This document shows, one piece after another, positions 27,729-35,647 of a DNA stretch of 38,689 bases. A program made the position numbers and the translations under genes. The stretch comes from Victivallales bacterium (GTDB taxonomy: Bacteria > Verrucomicrobiota > Lentisphaeria > Oligosphaerales > Oligosphaeraceae). The notes below the pieces were generated by a model. The model made no database searches, was not told the DNA's origin, and was given only the letters and a program-made list of their open reading frames with translations. Every line of letters starts with the position of its first letter. Position 1 is the stretch's first letter. The stretch is taken from positions 1 to 38,689 of the forward strand of contig JAFZAB010000017.1 in NCBI GenBank assembly GCA_017548425.1. The letters are read 5' to 3'.

Positions 27729-27939
27729 AAACGAAGGCGACACGCGCCACTACCGCCGTTTCAAGGGGACAACTGAGACAACTGAAGACTTCTGAGACTC
27801 AAAAAAAAGACCATTGCATTAGAATTTTTGCATCTCTGTCTCTATAGGTTTCTAGTTTGAATGATGCTTTTTACAAAAAAATCGTCTGTTTTCCATAAGA
27901 TTTAGCCTTGTCATTCGTCTAATGATATGAAATCACATT

Positions 27940-27956
27940 GACGGCAAGACGCCGTC
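27940..27956. repeat. Inverted member of the CGGCG hairpin family
   Basis: GACGGC-AAGAC-GCCGTC forms a 6-bp stem. Read on the minus strand it contains GGCGTCTTGCCGTC, the core also seen at 27671-27728 and 14055-14075. It lies between the helicase and the VIT/vWA gene. Confidence 0.6.
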
Positions 27957-27972
27957 GCTACACCCACCGCAT

Positions 27973-28029
27973 GTTTGCTTTTTAGCAAACGTCTATTATT
28001 ATAATGTATAGGAGGCCGCTTTTCGGCCT
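27973..28029 (+). promoter_or_regulatory. Promoter region of the VIT/vWA gene with two hairpins
   Basis: A perfect -10 TATAAT lies at 28000-28005. The best -35 (TTGCTT, 27975-27980) is 19 bp away and falls inside a perfect hairpin GTTTGCT-TTTT-AGCAAAC (27973-27990), which may be an operator. Transcription starting near 28012 would place a second hairpin, AGGCCG-CTTTT-CGGCCT (28013-28029), at the extreme 5' end of the mRNA, where such stems protect against decay. Confidence 0.5.
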
Positions 28030-28059
28030 GTATGGAACCATCAAACAAGAGGAAGGAAA

Positions 28060-31000
28060 ATGAAACTGCTCACCGTCTGCTGCATCGCATCGTTGGCGCT
28101 CTTCGCGCAGGAAAACAACAAAAACATCATTCCGCGTCCGCCAATCCCCCGTCCGCCGATCATCATCGAACCAATCACCATCAAACTGCCGCCAGAAGTC
28201 CAGGCGCAGCCCATCGAAGTGCGTGACGTCGATATCCGCGCCGCCGTCAACGGCGTCCATGCGGAGACGACGATGACCATCACGTTCTACAATCCGAATC
28301 CGCGCGTGTTGGAAGGCGAACTCTACTTCCCGCTGCCGACGGACGCGACCGTCTCCGGCTACGCGTTGGACATCAACGGCGTGCTCGTTGACGGCGTCAT
28401 CGTCGAAAAGGAGAAGGCGCGCGTCGTTTTTGAAGAGCTTGTACGGCAAGGCATTGATCCAGGCCTCGTCGAACAATCCGCCGGCAACGTCTTCAAGACG
28501 CGCATCTATCCGTTGCGTGCGAATGCCACACGTCAGATTCGCGTCAAATACGTCTCCAAAGTCGATATCGTCAAAGAAGGCAACGACTATGCGACTTACT
28601 ACAAGCAACCGCTCCGTTTTGAGAAGCCGTTGCGTTCCTTCAAGTTGCGCATTGAAGTCGCCGCCGCGCAGAAGGCTCCCGAAGTCCGTGAAGGCAAGTT
28701 CTCCAACCTGTCGTTCGGCTCATGGCAGAACCTCTACGTCGCCGAAACGGAACTGAAGGACATCGCCCTTTCGGAAGATTTGAACGTCTCCATCATGACC
28801 GCCCCGCTCCAAAGCGCCGTCGCCGAAAAAGCCGTGGACGGCAATTGCTATTTCGCCGTTGACGCGCTCATCGAAACGCCTGCCGCGGCCGCGAAAGAAC
28901 CGCCGTCCGTTGTCCTGTGGGACGCTTCCGCCTCCCGTGACAAGACCGACCACGATGCCGAATTCGCATTCCTTGAAAAAATCCTCCCGCAGAATAAGCC
29001 GTTGACGCTGATCGCTTTCCGCGACAAACCGTTGCAACCCGCCACGTTCAATTCACCGAAGGCTCTTGTCGATGCCATCCGCCAGATTCCGTTCGACGGC
29101 GCGTCCAACATCGCCGCCGCCATCGCCGCCACGCCAGCCAACGCGAATGTCATTCTCTGTTCGGACGGATTGGATAATTTCGGGCCGGATCTGAAGACCG
29201 TCGATCTTGCGCAACGCCAGATCAACGCCATTTTCCAAGACCGCGACCAGAACATCACCAGTCTCCGCAGACTGTCGCAAAAGGCTGGCGGACAGGTCAT
29301 CGACCTCCGCACGCTCGGTCTTGACGAAGCCATCGCCACCTTCAATGCGACGTCCGTTGCCGTTTCCGCTATCTTCCTCGACGGCAAGGACATAGCCAAT
29401 GAATGCCAGTCTCGCCTTGAATCCGGCAAACTCGCCGTCGCGAGCCTTCTGCCGGAAGGCAACCACAAATTGGATGTCATCGTCAAATTCGGCGGCAAAC
29501 AGCAGACGCTGAGCTTCAATCTGAACACGGCGGACGCGCCGAAAGGCAGTCTGCTCCGCACGAACTACAGCCAGATGCTGATTGCGTCGTTGATTGCGGA
29601 CAACGCGGCGGAAGCGACCGTCACCGCCGCCGGCAAGCAGTTCGGCCTTGTGACGCCCAACACCTCCCTGCTCGTTCTCGACACGCTCGAACAATATGTC
29701 CGCTATCGCGTCCGCCCGCCGGAAACACTGCCGGACATGCGCAAACAATATGACGAACGCATCGCACGTGAAGGCAAGACGGACAAGCCCGAGCCCGGAC
29801 AGCTTGTTCCCAACGACATGAACCACGTCAAGCAAATTTGGAACGCATTGGTCGATTGGCATAAGAAACGCGATTTCGCCGCAGTCGGCGCCACCAAAGA
29901 ACTCATGGAAGCCAGAGCCGATGGAGCCGCTCCTGCGGAACGCCCTGGCATTGTACGCCGCGTCATGAACGCAATGGCTCCTAGACGTTCCGCTGAAGTA
30001 CATGCTGATGTTCTTGAAGCACGTGCGGCAGCCCCCGCCCCCAGGGCGATGGCGGATGGAGCAGTTTATGCGGCACCAGCCCCCGCCCCCAGGGCGATGG
30101 CGGATGGAGCGATGGCACTTGAAAGAGAGGAAGCCGCTCCTGCCCGCGCTCTCGCGAAACAGGCGGCCGAGCCCTCCGCTCGCCCCGCCGCCAAGACCTC
30201 TATTCAGGCGTGGACGCCGTCCGCGCCGTATCTTGACGATCTTCGCAAAGCCGCCAAAGGCAAGGCTTATGAAACGTATCTCACGCTCCGCAAGACATTT
30301 GGCGACGCGCCTGGATTCTATATGGATTGTGCGGACTTCTTCGCGACAGAATTGAAGGATAAAGTGACCGCCGTCACCGTCCTTTCCAATCTCGCGGAAC
30401 TCGAACTCGAAAACCGCCAAATCCTCCGCATTCTCGGCTACAAGCTCCGCTTCTTTGGCGAACTCGAATCCGCCGAACAGATTTTCCGTAAGGTTCTTAC
30501 GATGGCGAAGGAAGAGCCGCAGTCCTATCGTGATCTTGCCCTCGTTCTAGACGAACTCGGCAAGTTCCAGGAAGCCATTGACTTGCTACTTGTCGTCGTC
30601 AACAACAAGTTCAACAGCCGTTTCCCGGAAATCGAAAATATCGCGTTGAATGAAATCAACCGCATTGCCGAACGCGCCAAACGGCAGAACATCGACGTCA
30701 AAGGCATACCGGCCGAATTCCGCCATCTGATTGATGTCGATATCCGCGTCATCATCAATTGGGACACGGACATGACGGACATGGATTTGTGGGTCACCGA
30801 TCCGTTCAAAGAAAAGTGCATGTACAGCCACCGCTTCACCGCCACAGGCGGACGCAACTCGCCGGACTTCACGCAAGGTTATGGCCCCGAAGAGTTTATG
30901 ATTCGTAACGCCAAGAAAGGCGACTACGTCATCGAAACCGACTATTATGGTTCGCATTCCCAGAAAGTCATCGGCCCCGTCACGCTCTATGCCGAAGTCT

Positions 31001-31290
31001 TCACGAACTACGGACGTCCCGACGAAACGCATCAGACGCTTTCCTTCCGCCTCGGCGAACGCAAGCAAGTCGTGAAGGTCGGCGTCGTCAGCCATACGGG
31101 TGAAAACCGCCCCTATCCGCACGACAAGCCTTTCCAATACCAAATTAAGAAAGGCGATACACTCCTAACAATCGCCGAACGCGAATTGGGCGACCGCAAA
31201 CGCGTCAATGAAATTCTGGATTTGAATCCGGACATTGATCCCGAACGCCTTCGCATCGGCTCCATCATCAACCTCCCAGCAACCAAATAA
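28060..31290 (+). CDS. VIT-vWA-TPR-DUF2135-LysM multidomain exported protein
   Basis: A 1,076-residue envelope protein with a Sec signal peptide (MKLLTVCCIASLALFA, cleaved before QENN). A Pro-rich linker leads to a VIT domain (about 45-170, VRDVDIRAAVNGVHAETTMT) as in inter-alpha-trypsin inhibitor. Next is a von Willebrand A domain with a DASAS metal-site motif near residue 287 and SDGLDNFG. An Ala/Pro-rich linker (about 640-710) contains an exact 33-bp duplication. TPR-like helices follow (about 720-870), then a YfaP/DUF2135 beta domain (VIINWDTDMTDMDLWVTDPF) and a C-terminal LysM that binds peptidoglycan. The start has an AAGGAAA Shine-Dalgarno. It is followed after 3 nt by a thioredoxin-fold gene. 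A role as a cell-wall-bound adhesion or assembly scaffold is inference. Confidence 0.9.
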   Translation: MKLLTVCCIASLALFAQENNKNIIPRPPIPRPPIIIEPITIKLPPEVQAQPIEVRDVDIRAAVNGVHAETTMTITFYNPNPRVLEGELYFPLPTDATVSGYALDINGVLVDGVIVEKEKARVVFEELVRQGIDPGLVEQSAGNVFKTRIYPLRANATRQIRVKYVSKVDIVKEGNDYATYYKQPLRFEKPLRSFKLRIEVAAAQKAPEVREGKFSNLSFGSWQNLYVAETELKDIALSEDLNVSIMTAPLQSAVAEKAVDGNCYFAVDALIETPAAAAKEPPSVVLWDASASRDKTDHDAEFAFLEKILPQNKPLTLIAFRDKPLQPATFNSPKALVDAIRQIPFDGASNIAAAIAATPANANVILCSDGLDNFGPDLKTVDLAQRQINAIFQDRDQNITSLRRLSQKAGGQVIDLRTLGLDEAIATFNATSVAVSAIFLDGKDIANECQSRLESGKLAVASLLPEGNHKLDVIVKFGGKQQTLSFNLNTADAPKGSLLRTNYSQMLIASLIADNAAEATVTAAGKQFGLVTPNTSLLVLDTLEQYVRYRVRPPETLPDMRKQYDERIAREGKTDKPEPGQLVPNDMNHVKQIWNALVDWHKKRDFAAVGATKELMEARADGAAPAERPGIVRRVMNAMAPRRSAEVHADVLEARAAAPAPRAMADGAVYAAPAPAPRAMADGAMALEREEAAPARALAKQAAEPSARPAAKTSIQAWTPSAPYLDDLRKAAKGKAYETYLTLRKTFGDAPGFYMDCADFFATELKDKVTAVTVLSNLAELELENRQILRILGYKLRFFGELESAEQIFRKVLTMAKEEPQSYRDLALVLDELGKFQEAIDLLLVVVNNKFNSRFPEIENIALNEINRIAERAKRQNIDVKGIPAEFRHLIDVDIRVIINWDTDMTDMDLWVTDPFKEKCMYSHRFTATGGRNSPDFTQGYGPEEFMIRNAKKGDYVIETDYYGSHSQKVIGPVTLYAEVFTNYGRPDETHQTLSFRLGERKQVVKVGVVSHTGENRPYPHDKPFQYQIKKGDTLLTIAERELGDRKRVNEILDLNPDIDPERLRIGSIINLPATK

Positions 31291-31293
31291 ACC

Positions 31294-31797
31294 ATGCCAT
31301 TCTCTGATCCGGAAAAATACGGCAAGCATCGCTTTTCGCCGCGCATCATCATCTATCCGCTTGTTCTTCTGGCCGCCGTTTGGTTCATGAACAAGCAACA
31401 GAAAATCATTCAGGCGGCGAAACAGCAGCAGGACAATGGACAACCGCCATTGCAGAAAATGGCGGTTGTTCCGACGACCGATTCCGGCGAGCTGAAGCCC
31501 GCCGGTCTTGGCAATCCCGCCGCGGTGGAGGCGAAGCCGTTCCTCCTGCTCGTCCATAAAGGCGAATTGGACAACCAACCATGGTTGGAAGAGCTCCGCA
31601 ATGAACGCAAGGGGAAATGCAACATCGTGCTAATGAACGTGAAAGAGGATATGGGGGCGTTGGAGTTCTTCAAATTGGAAACAACTCCCGCCGCCATCCT
31701 CCGCCTCGGCTCCTATGAAATCGGACGACTGACCGGCACGTTCGACATAGCCGAAATCAACGTCTTTCTTGACGATAAATTAAAGAAAGACGAATAA
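31294..31797 (+). CDS. Membrane-anchored thioredoxin-fold protein lacking CXXC
   Basis: A 167-residue protein with one N-terminal transmembrane segment (residues 18-32, RIIIYPLVLLAAVWF), a Gln-rich linker, and a thioredoxin-like domain from about residue 80. The fold is suggested by FLLLVHKGELDNQPWLEELR, a central NIVLMNVKED strand, and the cis-proline region ETTPAAILRLGSYEIGRLTG. No cysteine pair sits at the expected active-site position, so it is unlikely to be a redox enzyme; a binding or chaperone role is more likely. It starts 3 nt after the VIT/vWA stop and is probably translated by coupling, so it may assist folding or anchoring of that protein. Confidence 0.75.
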   Translation: MPFSDPEKYGKHRFSPRIIIYPLVLLAAVWFMNKQQKIIQAAKQQQDNGQPPLQKMAVVPTTDSGELKPAGLGNPAAVEAKPFLLLVHKGELDNQPWLEELRNERKGKCNIVLMNVKEDMGALEFFKLETTPAAILRLGSYEIGRLTGTFDIAEINVFLDDKLKKDE

Positions 31798-31815
31798 GTC
31801 ACGCTCCGCGTGACT

Positions 31816-31953
31816 GCTAATGGCTTAAGGCTTATGGTGTAATACGTTAAGCGGCCTAGCCCCATGCAAAGGGGCTAGGCCGCAAAAAGGGAGGGTCGCA
31901 CTCCTGTGCGACCGGACGCGCAGGAGCGCGTCCCTCCCACATAAGCCATTAGC
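31816..31953. other. 138-bp structured element between convergent genes, with complementary hairpin loops
   Basis: A 12-bp perfect inverted repeat bounds it (GCTAATGGCTTA at 31816-31827, its complement at 31942-31953). Inside are hairpin A (31851-31883, 13-bp perfect stem, loop ATGCAAA), hairpin B (31894-31913, stem GGTCGCA/TGCGACC) and hairpin C (31914-31933, stem GGACGCG/CGCGTCC). B and C abut and are closed by GGGAG/CTCCC (31889-31938). Loop B is CTCCTG and loop C is CAGGAG, exact complements. A GTCACGC-TCC-GCGTGAC hairpin (31798-31814) precedes it and a GCCGCT-GAA-AGCGGC hairpin (31955-31969) follows. It may be a non-autonomous mobile element, a bidirectional 3' end, or a structured RNA. 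Confidence 0.75.
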
Positions 31954-31968
31954 GCCGCTGAAAGCGGC

Positions 31969-33411
31969 TTACTTCGCGGGGGCTTCGCCCAGCTTGAAGT
32001 TCTTGCTGTAGATAGTCTTGCCGCGATTGCCGAAAGCGTCCAACGGCGTGATGGCGAAATGCAGATTGATCTTCTTCGGCAGTTCAGCCTGCGTGAAGAC
32101 GCATTTCACGGTCTTCTCCTGCATGTCCCACGCGCGGTAGTAGTTGTCCGCGAAGACACGCATCGTGCCGAACACACGCGTCACGTCGTAGTAATTCAGT
32201 TCCGCCTGAACTTCGTAGTCGAACGTCTGGCCACCGCTCAGCGCCGCTGGGAACGTCACCGTGACCTGCGGGATGTCCGCGCCGCGACGGTTCTTGCCGA
32301 CGGCTTCCGTGACGGCGATCTGCGCCGCCGCGTCCGCCGCGAACGCAGGCAGATTCTTCGCGTATTCAAGCTTGCGTTTCGGATGGTAGTACGGCTTCTC
32401 CTTGCAGAGCGGCAACGGCAACACCCAGTCTTCGCCCAGCGTCTTGTCGCAGGAGAAGTCGCGCTTGCCGATGGTGATCTGATCGTCATAGATGGAGAAC
32501 AGCATGCCCTGACGGCTGTTGCCGCCGCCGATGGCGCGCATCTGCAGATCAGGGTCCGTCGGGCGGCAGACCTCGTCGCTGTTTTCACGACCATAACGTG
32601 TTCCAACATAACGCAATGACGCAGTTCCAATGGAGGTGAACGTGTCCTGCCAAATGCCGGATTCGTCCGTCAGCGGATAGTGGGAATGGCCCGTCAACAC
32701 GATGGAATTCGGGAACTTGGAGAAGGTGTTCGTGGAGAAGCCGTTGTCATGGCCCCACGCCCACGGCCCATAGACCGTGTCTTTCGGATGCGGATGCTGC
32801 GTGTAGAAGAATGGCAGATTCGGATCAATTTCCGACTTATGCGCCTCCATGTATTCGCCAATTCCCCTGTCCCAGCTCCAATGGCCGCCGATGAACGTAT
32901 AGCCTTTCACGACTTTCGTGTAAATGCCCTGAAATTCCTCATGGAAGCAGAGATCCCACGCGGCCTTCGGATCTTTCTTGATGGATTTCGCGAAGCGGTC
33001 GTCACGGTCTTGCTGTGTACGCGTACCGTACGTCCATCCGTCGATATCATGGTTGCCGAAGACGAAAATCTTCTCAACATGGCGACCGTCCAACGTGCTT
33101 TTGTCGTTCGGAAATACCTTGTACCACGCGTTGGAGAAGTTCTGCAACTGCTGGACCTGCCCCCAATCCGCAATGTCACCCGCCACGAGAACGGCATCGA
33201 CCTTCTGTTCATCATACCATTTCAGCGTCTTCTCCCACGTTTCCGTGCTCTTCGGATCCATATAGATATGGACATCGCTCACGGCGCCGAAGCGCATCAG
33301 CGGCTTTTTGCCTTCCGGAACCGCCGCATGTAGATTCATTCCGCCAACTGCCGCCATCGCCGCCGACGCGGCCATGCCTTTCAGAAAATCACGCCGATCC
33401 AATGAAAACAT
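31969..33411 (-). CDS. Tat-exported calcineurin-like metallophosphoesterase
   Basis: A 480-residue phosphoesterase with a twin-arginine signal peptide (RRDFLKGM, then an Ala-rich hydrophobic stretch to about residue 30), so it is exported folded. The two-metal site is complete: D46 and H48 in AVSDVHIY, D79 in LVAGDIADW, N120-H121-D122 in VFGNHDIDG, H206 in TQHPHP, and H242/H244 in TGHSHYP. The last 130 residues are beta-rich, perhaps a C-terminal sandwich. The start at 33411 has an AGGAGA Shine-Dalgarno. It is convergent with the thioredoxin-fold gene and shares the structured 171-bp junction with it. The substrate (phosphate ester, nucleotide or glycolipid) is not indicated. Confidence 0.92.
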   Translation of the reverse strand: MFSLDRRDFLKGMAASAAMAAVGGMNLHAAVPEGKKPLMRFGAVSDVHIYMDPKSTETWEKTLKWYDEQKVDAVLVAGDIADWGQVQQLQNFSNAWYKVFPNDKSTLDGRHVEKIFVFGNHDIDGWTYGTRTQQDRDDRFAKSIKKDPKAAWDLCFHEEFQGIYTKVVKGYTFIGGHWSWDRGIGEYMEAHKSEIDPNLPFFYTQHPHPKDTVYGPWAWGHDNGFSTNTFSKFPNSIVLTGHSHYPLTDESGIWQDTFTSIGTASLRYVGTRYGRENSDEVCRPTDPDLQMRAIGGGNSRQGMLFSIYDDQITIGKRDFSCDKTLGEDWVLPLPLCKEKPYYHPKRKLEYAKNLPAFAADAAAQIAVTEAVGKNRRGADIPQVTVTFPAALSGGQTFDYEVQAELNYYDVTRVFGTMRVFADNYYRAWDMQEKTVKCVFTQAELPKKINLHFAITPLDAFGNRGKTIYSKNFKLGEAPAK

Positions 33412-33604
33412 CGTTGTCTCCTGTGTTTTTATGTTTCTACAAGATATGGTGAAAATCTTCCTCTATTACCATACTATACATGGATTTGTCCTTTTGTCCT
33501 CTCCGCACATTAAAATATCGCCCACACAGAGATAAATATTTTCATAAATCAAATCATTGAAAGGATGCACCATGTCATCTATATTATTATCAGGAGATTT
33601 GGAC

Positions 33605-35167
33605 ATGAAGAACCTAACCAGCAGCGTCTATAGTTTTGAGAAACTCCGCAACGAGGGCTATCTCTACGTTGACAAGACGGAATATATCTGGCAGATGATC
33701 AATCCTGCCGGTGAATCCTATTTTCTGTCACGCCCGAGACGTTTTGGAAAATCATTGGCCATATCGACGCTAAAAGCCGTTTTCGAAGGGAAAAAAGACC
33801 TGTTCAAAGGGCTCGCGATTTATGACAAGCCTTACCAATGGAAGCCGTATCCCATCATCCATCTGGATTTGAACGGCTGGAATTTTGACGGACGGGAGGA
33901 ATTGAAAAAGAGCCTGCGCGGTCTTGTCCGCGAATGCGCTGAAGACCACCACGTCGTCTTGTCCGCAGACGAGCCAGAGGAAATGTTCCGCCAACTGATC
34001 CGCGCATTGTCGTCAACAGAGCCAATTGTCATTCTTCTGGATGAATACGACAAACCGATTTTGAACAATATCGGCAAGCCAGAGACCAACCAGATCCTGA
34101 ATGATCTAAAAAGCTTCTATTCGGTCATCAAAGCCTTTGAACGCAAATTGCAGTTCGCTTTCATTACCGGTGTCAGCAAATTCAGCCATGTCTCACTTTT
34201 CTCCGATTTGAACAACTTGACCGACATCACCATGGACGCACGGTATGCCACGATGTTCGGCTATACGCAGGAAGAGTTTGAAAGCAATTTTGCCGACCAT
34301 ATCCAAGCCATTTCCGTTCAACAGGAAATGCAGTCGCTGAAAGCAAAAATCAAGAAATGGTATGACGGCTTTCGCTTTCATCGACAAGGTGGTACGGTTT
34401 ACAATCCGGTCTCTTTGGCGAAATTCTTCGAATCAGGCGGAGAATTCAACAACTACTGGTTTGCGACAGGAACACCGTCATTTCTCTTGGAGTTGATCAA
34501 AAACGAATGCTTTGATTTGGAGAAAACACTCAAATCTCCCGTTTCCATGTTCGCATTCGACGCATACGACATCGACCATCTGAATCCACTGACGCTCTTG
34601 GTCCAGACAGGATACCTCACAATCGCGAAAACAATGGAACAATATGATACGACGCTGTATCAACTGGATTTCCCGAATCTGGAAGTGAAGGATTCCTTTG
34701 AAACGTATCTCACTGGCAGCTACAGTAGCCTCCATGCCGATCAAGTGAAAGAATCCGTGTTCCGTCTGGCCGACGCGGTTGGCGTCGGCGATGTCGATGG
34801 CTTCATGGAAACCATGAAGGTATTTTTCGCCAAAGTGCCATACGATGTGCACATGAAAAATGAAAACAACTTCCAACTTCTCTTTTTCTCCATTTTCATG
34901 TTGTTGGGAATCAATATCACAGCGGAATCACGGACAAACAACGGGCGGATAGACGCCGTCGCCGAAAATAAAGACCATGTGTTTGTTTTTGAATTCAAAC
35001 TCAACCAAAACGAAAAAGCCGCTTTGGATCAAATCAAGGAACGGGATTATTACCGCCGCTATGTCAATTCAGGCAAGCAGATCACATTAATAGGCGTGAA
35101 CTTCGATCAAAACAAAGCGCAAATCAGCGGATGGGACAGCGAAGACGCCACGTGCTATACATCCTAA
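33605..35167 (+). CDS. AAA-ATPase-like/PD-(D/E)XK nuclease protein (PF09820-PF08011 type)
   Basis: A 520-residue protein of a family common, and often multicopy, in gut bacteria. The N-terminal half is the AAA-ATPase-like domain: YVDKTEYIW near residue 21, a Walker-A-like RPRRFGKS at 43-50, and Walker B IVILLDEYDKP at 141-151. The C-terminal part is the PD-(D/E)XK nuclease-like domain with RIDAVAENKDHVFVFEFKL near residue 448 (D, then E-x-K). Function is unknown; links to mobile elements or defence have been proposed for relatives, but not by anything here. The chosen start has AGGAG 8 nt upstream and fits the family's usual N-terminus; ATG 33572 (with AAAGGA) is an in-frame alternative. Codons are more AT-rich than in the gyr region, which is consistent with transfer. 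Confidence 0.9.
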   Translation: MKNLTSSVYSFEKLRNEGYLYVDKTEYIWQMINPAGESYFLSRPRRFGKSLAISTLKAVFEGKKDLFKGLAIYDKPYQWKPYPIIHLDLNGWNFDGREELKKSLRGLVRECAEDHHVVLSADEPEEMFRQLIRALSSTEPIVILLDEYDKPILNNIGKPETNQILNDLKSFYSVIKAFERKLQFAFITGVSKFSHVSLFSDLNNLTDITMDARYATMFGYTQEEFESNFADHIQAISVQQEMQSLKAKIKKWYDGFRFHRQGGTVYNPVSLAKFFESGGEFNNYWFATGTPSFLLELIKNECFDLEKTLKSPVSMFAFDAYDIDHLNPLTLLVQTGYLTIAKTMEQYDTTLYQLDFPNLEVKDSFETYLTGSYSSLHADQVKESVFRLADAVGVGDVDGFMETMKVFFAKVPYDVHMKNENNFQLLFFSIFMLLGINITAESRTNNGRIDAVAENKDHVFVFEFKLNQNEKAALDQIKERDYYRRYVNSGKQITLIGVNFDQNKAQISGWDSEDATCYTS

Positions 35168-35329
35168 CAGAGAAGGTATTACCTTATTTTCTTTGTTCTC
35201 CTTGCAATTGCCTCTTCACCTATTAAAGTATGATGTCATTTTATTAGCTCGTCCCCAAAGTTTTCGTAACATATTCCACCGATAAGGAGTTTTATCTAAT
35301 CTAAAGATAAAGATTATTTCATGACATAG

Positions 35330-35475
35330 CCAGTGTCATAACACTGGTATCTGTGCTTTGTGATACACTGAAATTAGGACCTTCAATCATCACGCAAAAG
35401 CACACGATGGCACGCTCATGCCTTGAGCGTCTCTTTTCGTGCTTTTGCGTAGGTCGTCCTAAACCTCAGTGTATC
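35330..35475. ncRNA. Candidate structured RNA: 18-nt hairpin plus a 114-nt rod-like hairpin
   Basis: CCAGTGT-CATA-ACACTGG (35330-35347) is followed by nested complementary blocks. They are GATACACTGA 35362-35371 with 35466-35475; TTAGGAC 35374-35380 with 35456-35462; ACGCAAAAGCAC 35392-35403 with 35439-35450; and an apical ACGCTCA-TGCCT-TGAGCGT (35412-35430). All blocks are exact, with internal loops between them. More pairing follows (TTCCTAA with TTAGGGAA, about 35500-35527), and CTCTTTTCGTG occurs twice. The 480-bp gap 35168-35647 shows no gene. The form could suit a small RNA, an mRNA leader or a palindromic mobile element; the strand is undetermined. Confidence 0.55.
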
Positions 35476-35647
35476 GCGAACAGGAGGCGCTCTTTTCGTG
35501 TTCCTAAGCTGAGCATCCGTTAGGGAAGAAAACGATTGGCGTTTCTTGTACAAACCATGAATGCTTTCTTACCGCATCTGTATTCTAATTGCAGTAGCAT
35601 TCTCATACGGAATTCTTAAACCAGTAAAAAAGGAACAAGGAAAAACA

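Noticed and set aside
29053..30420. Minus-strand open frame (455 codons) over the VIT/vWA gene
   Set aside because: It is antisense to a well-supported multidomain gene and has a low-complexity composition.
31851..31883. Simple intrinsic terminator
   Set aside because: The stem is strong but followed by an A run on the plus strand, and on the minus strand there is no T tract after it. It is treated as part of the larger structured element.
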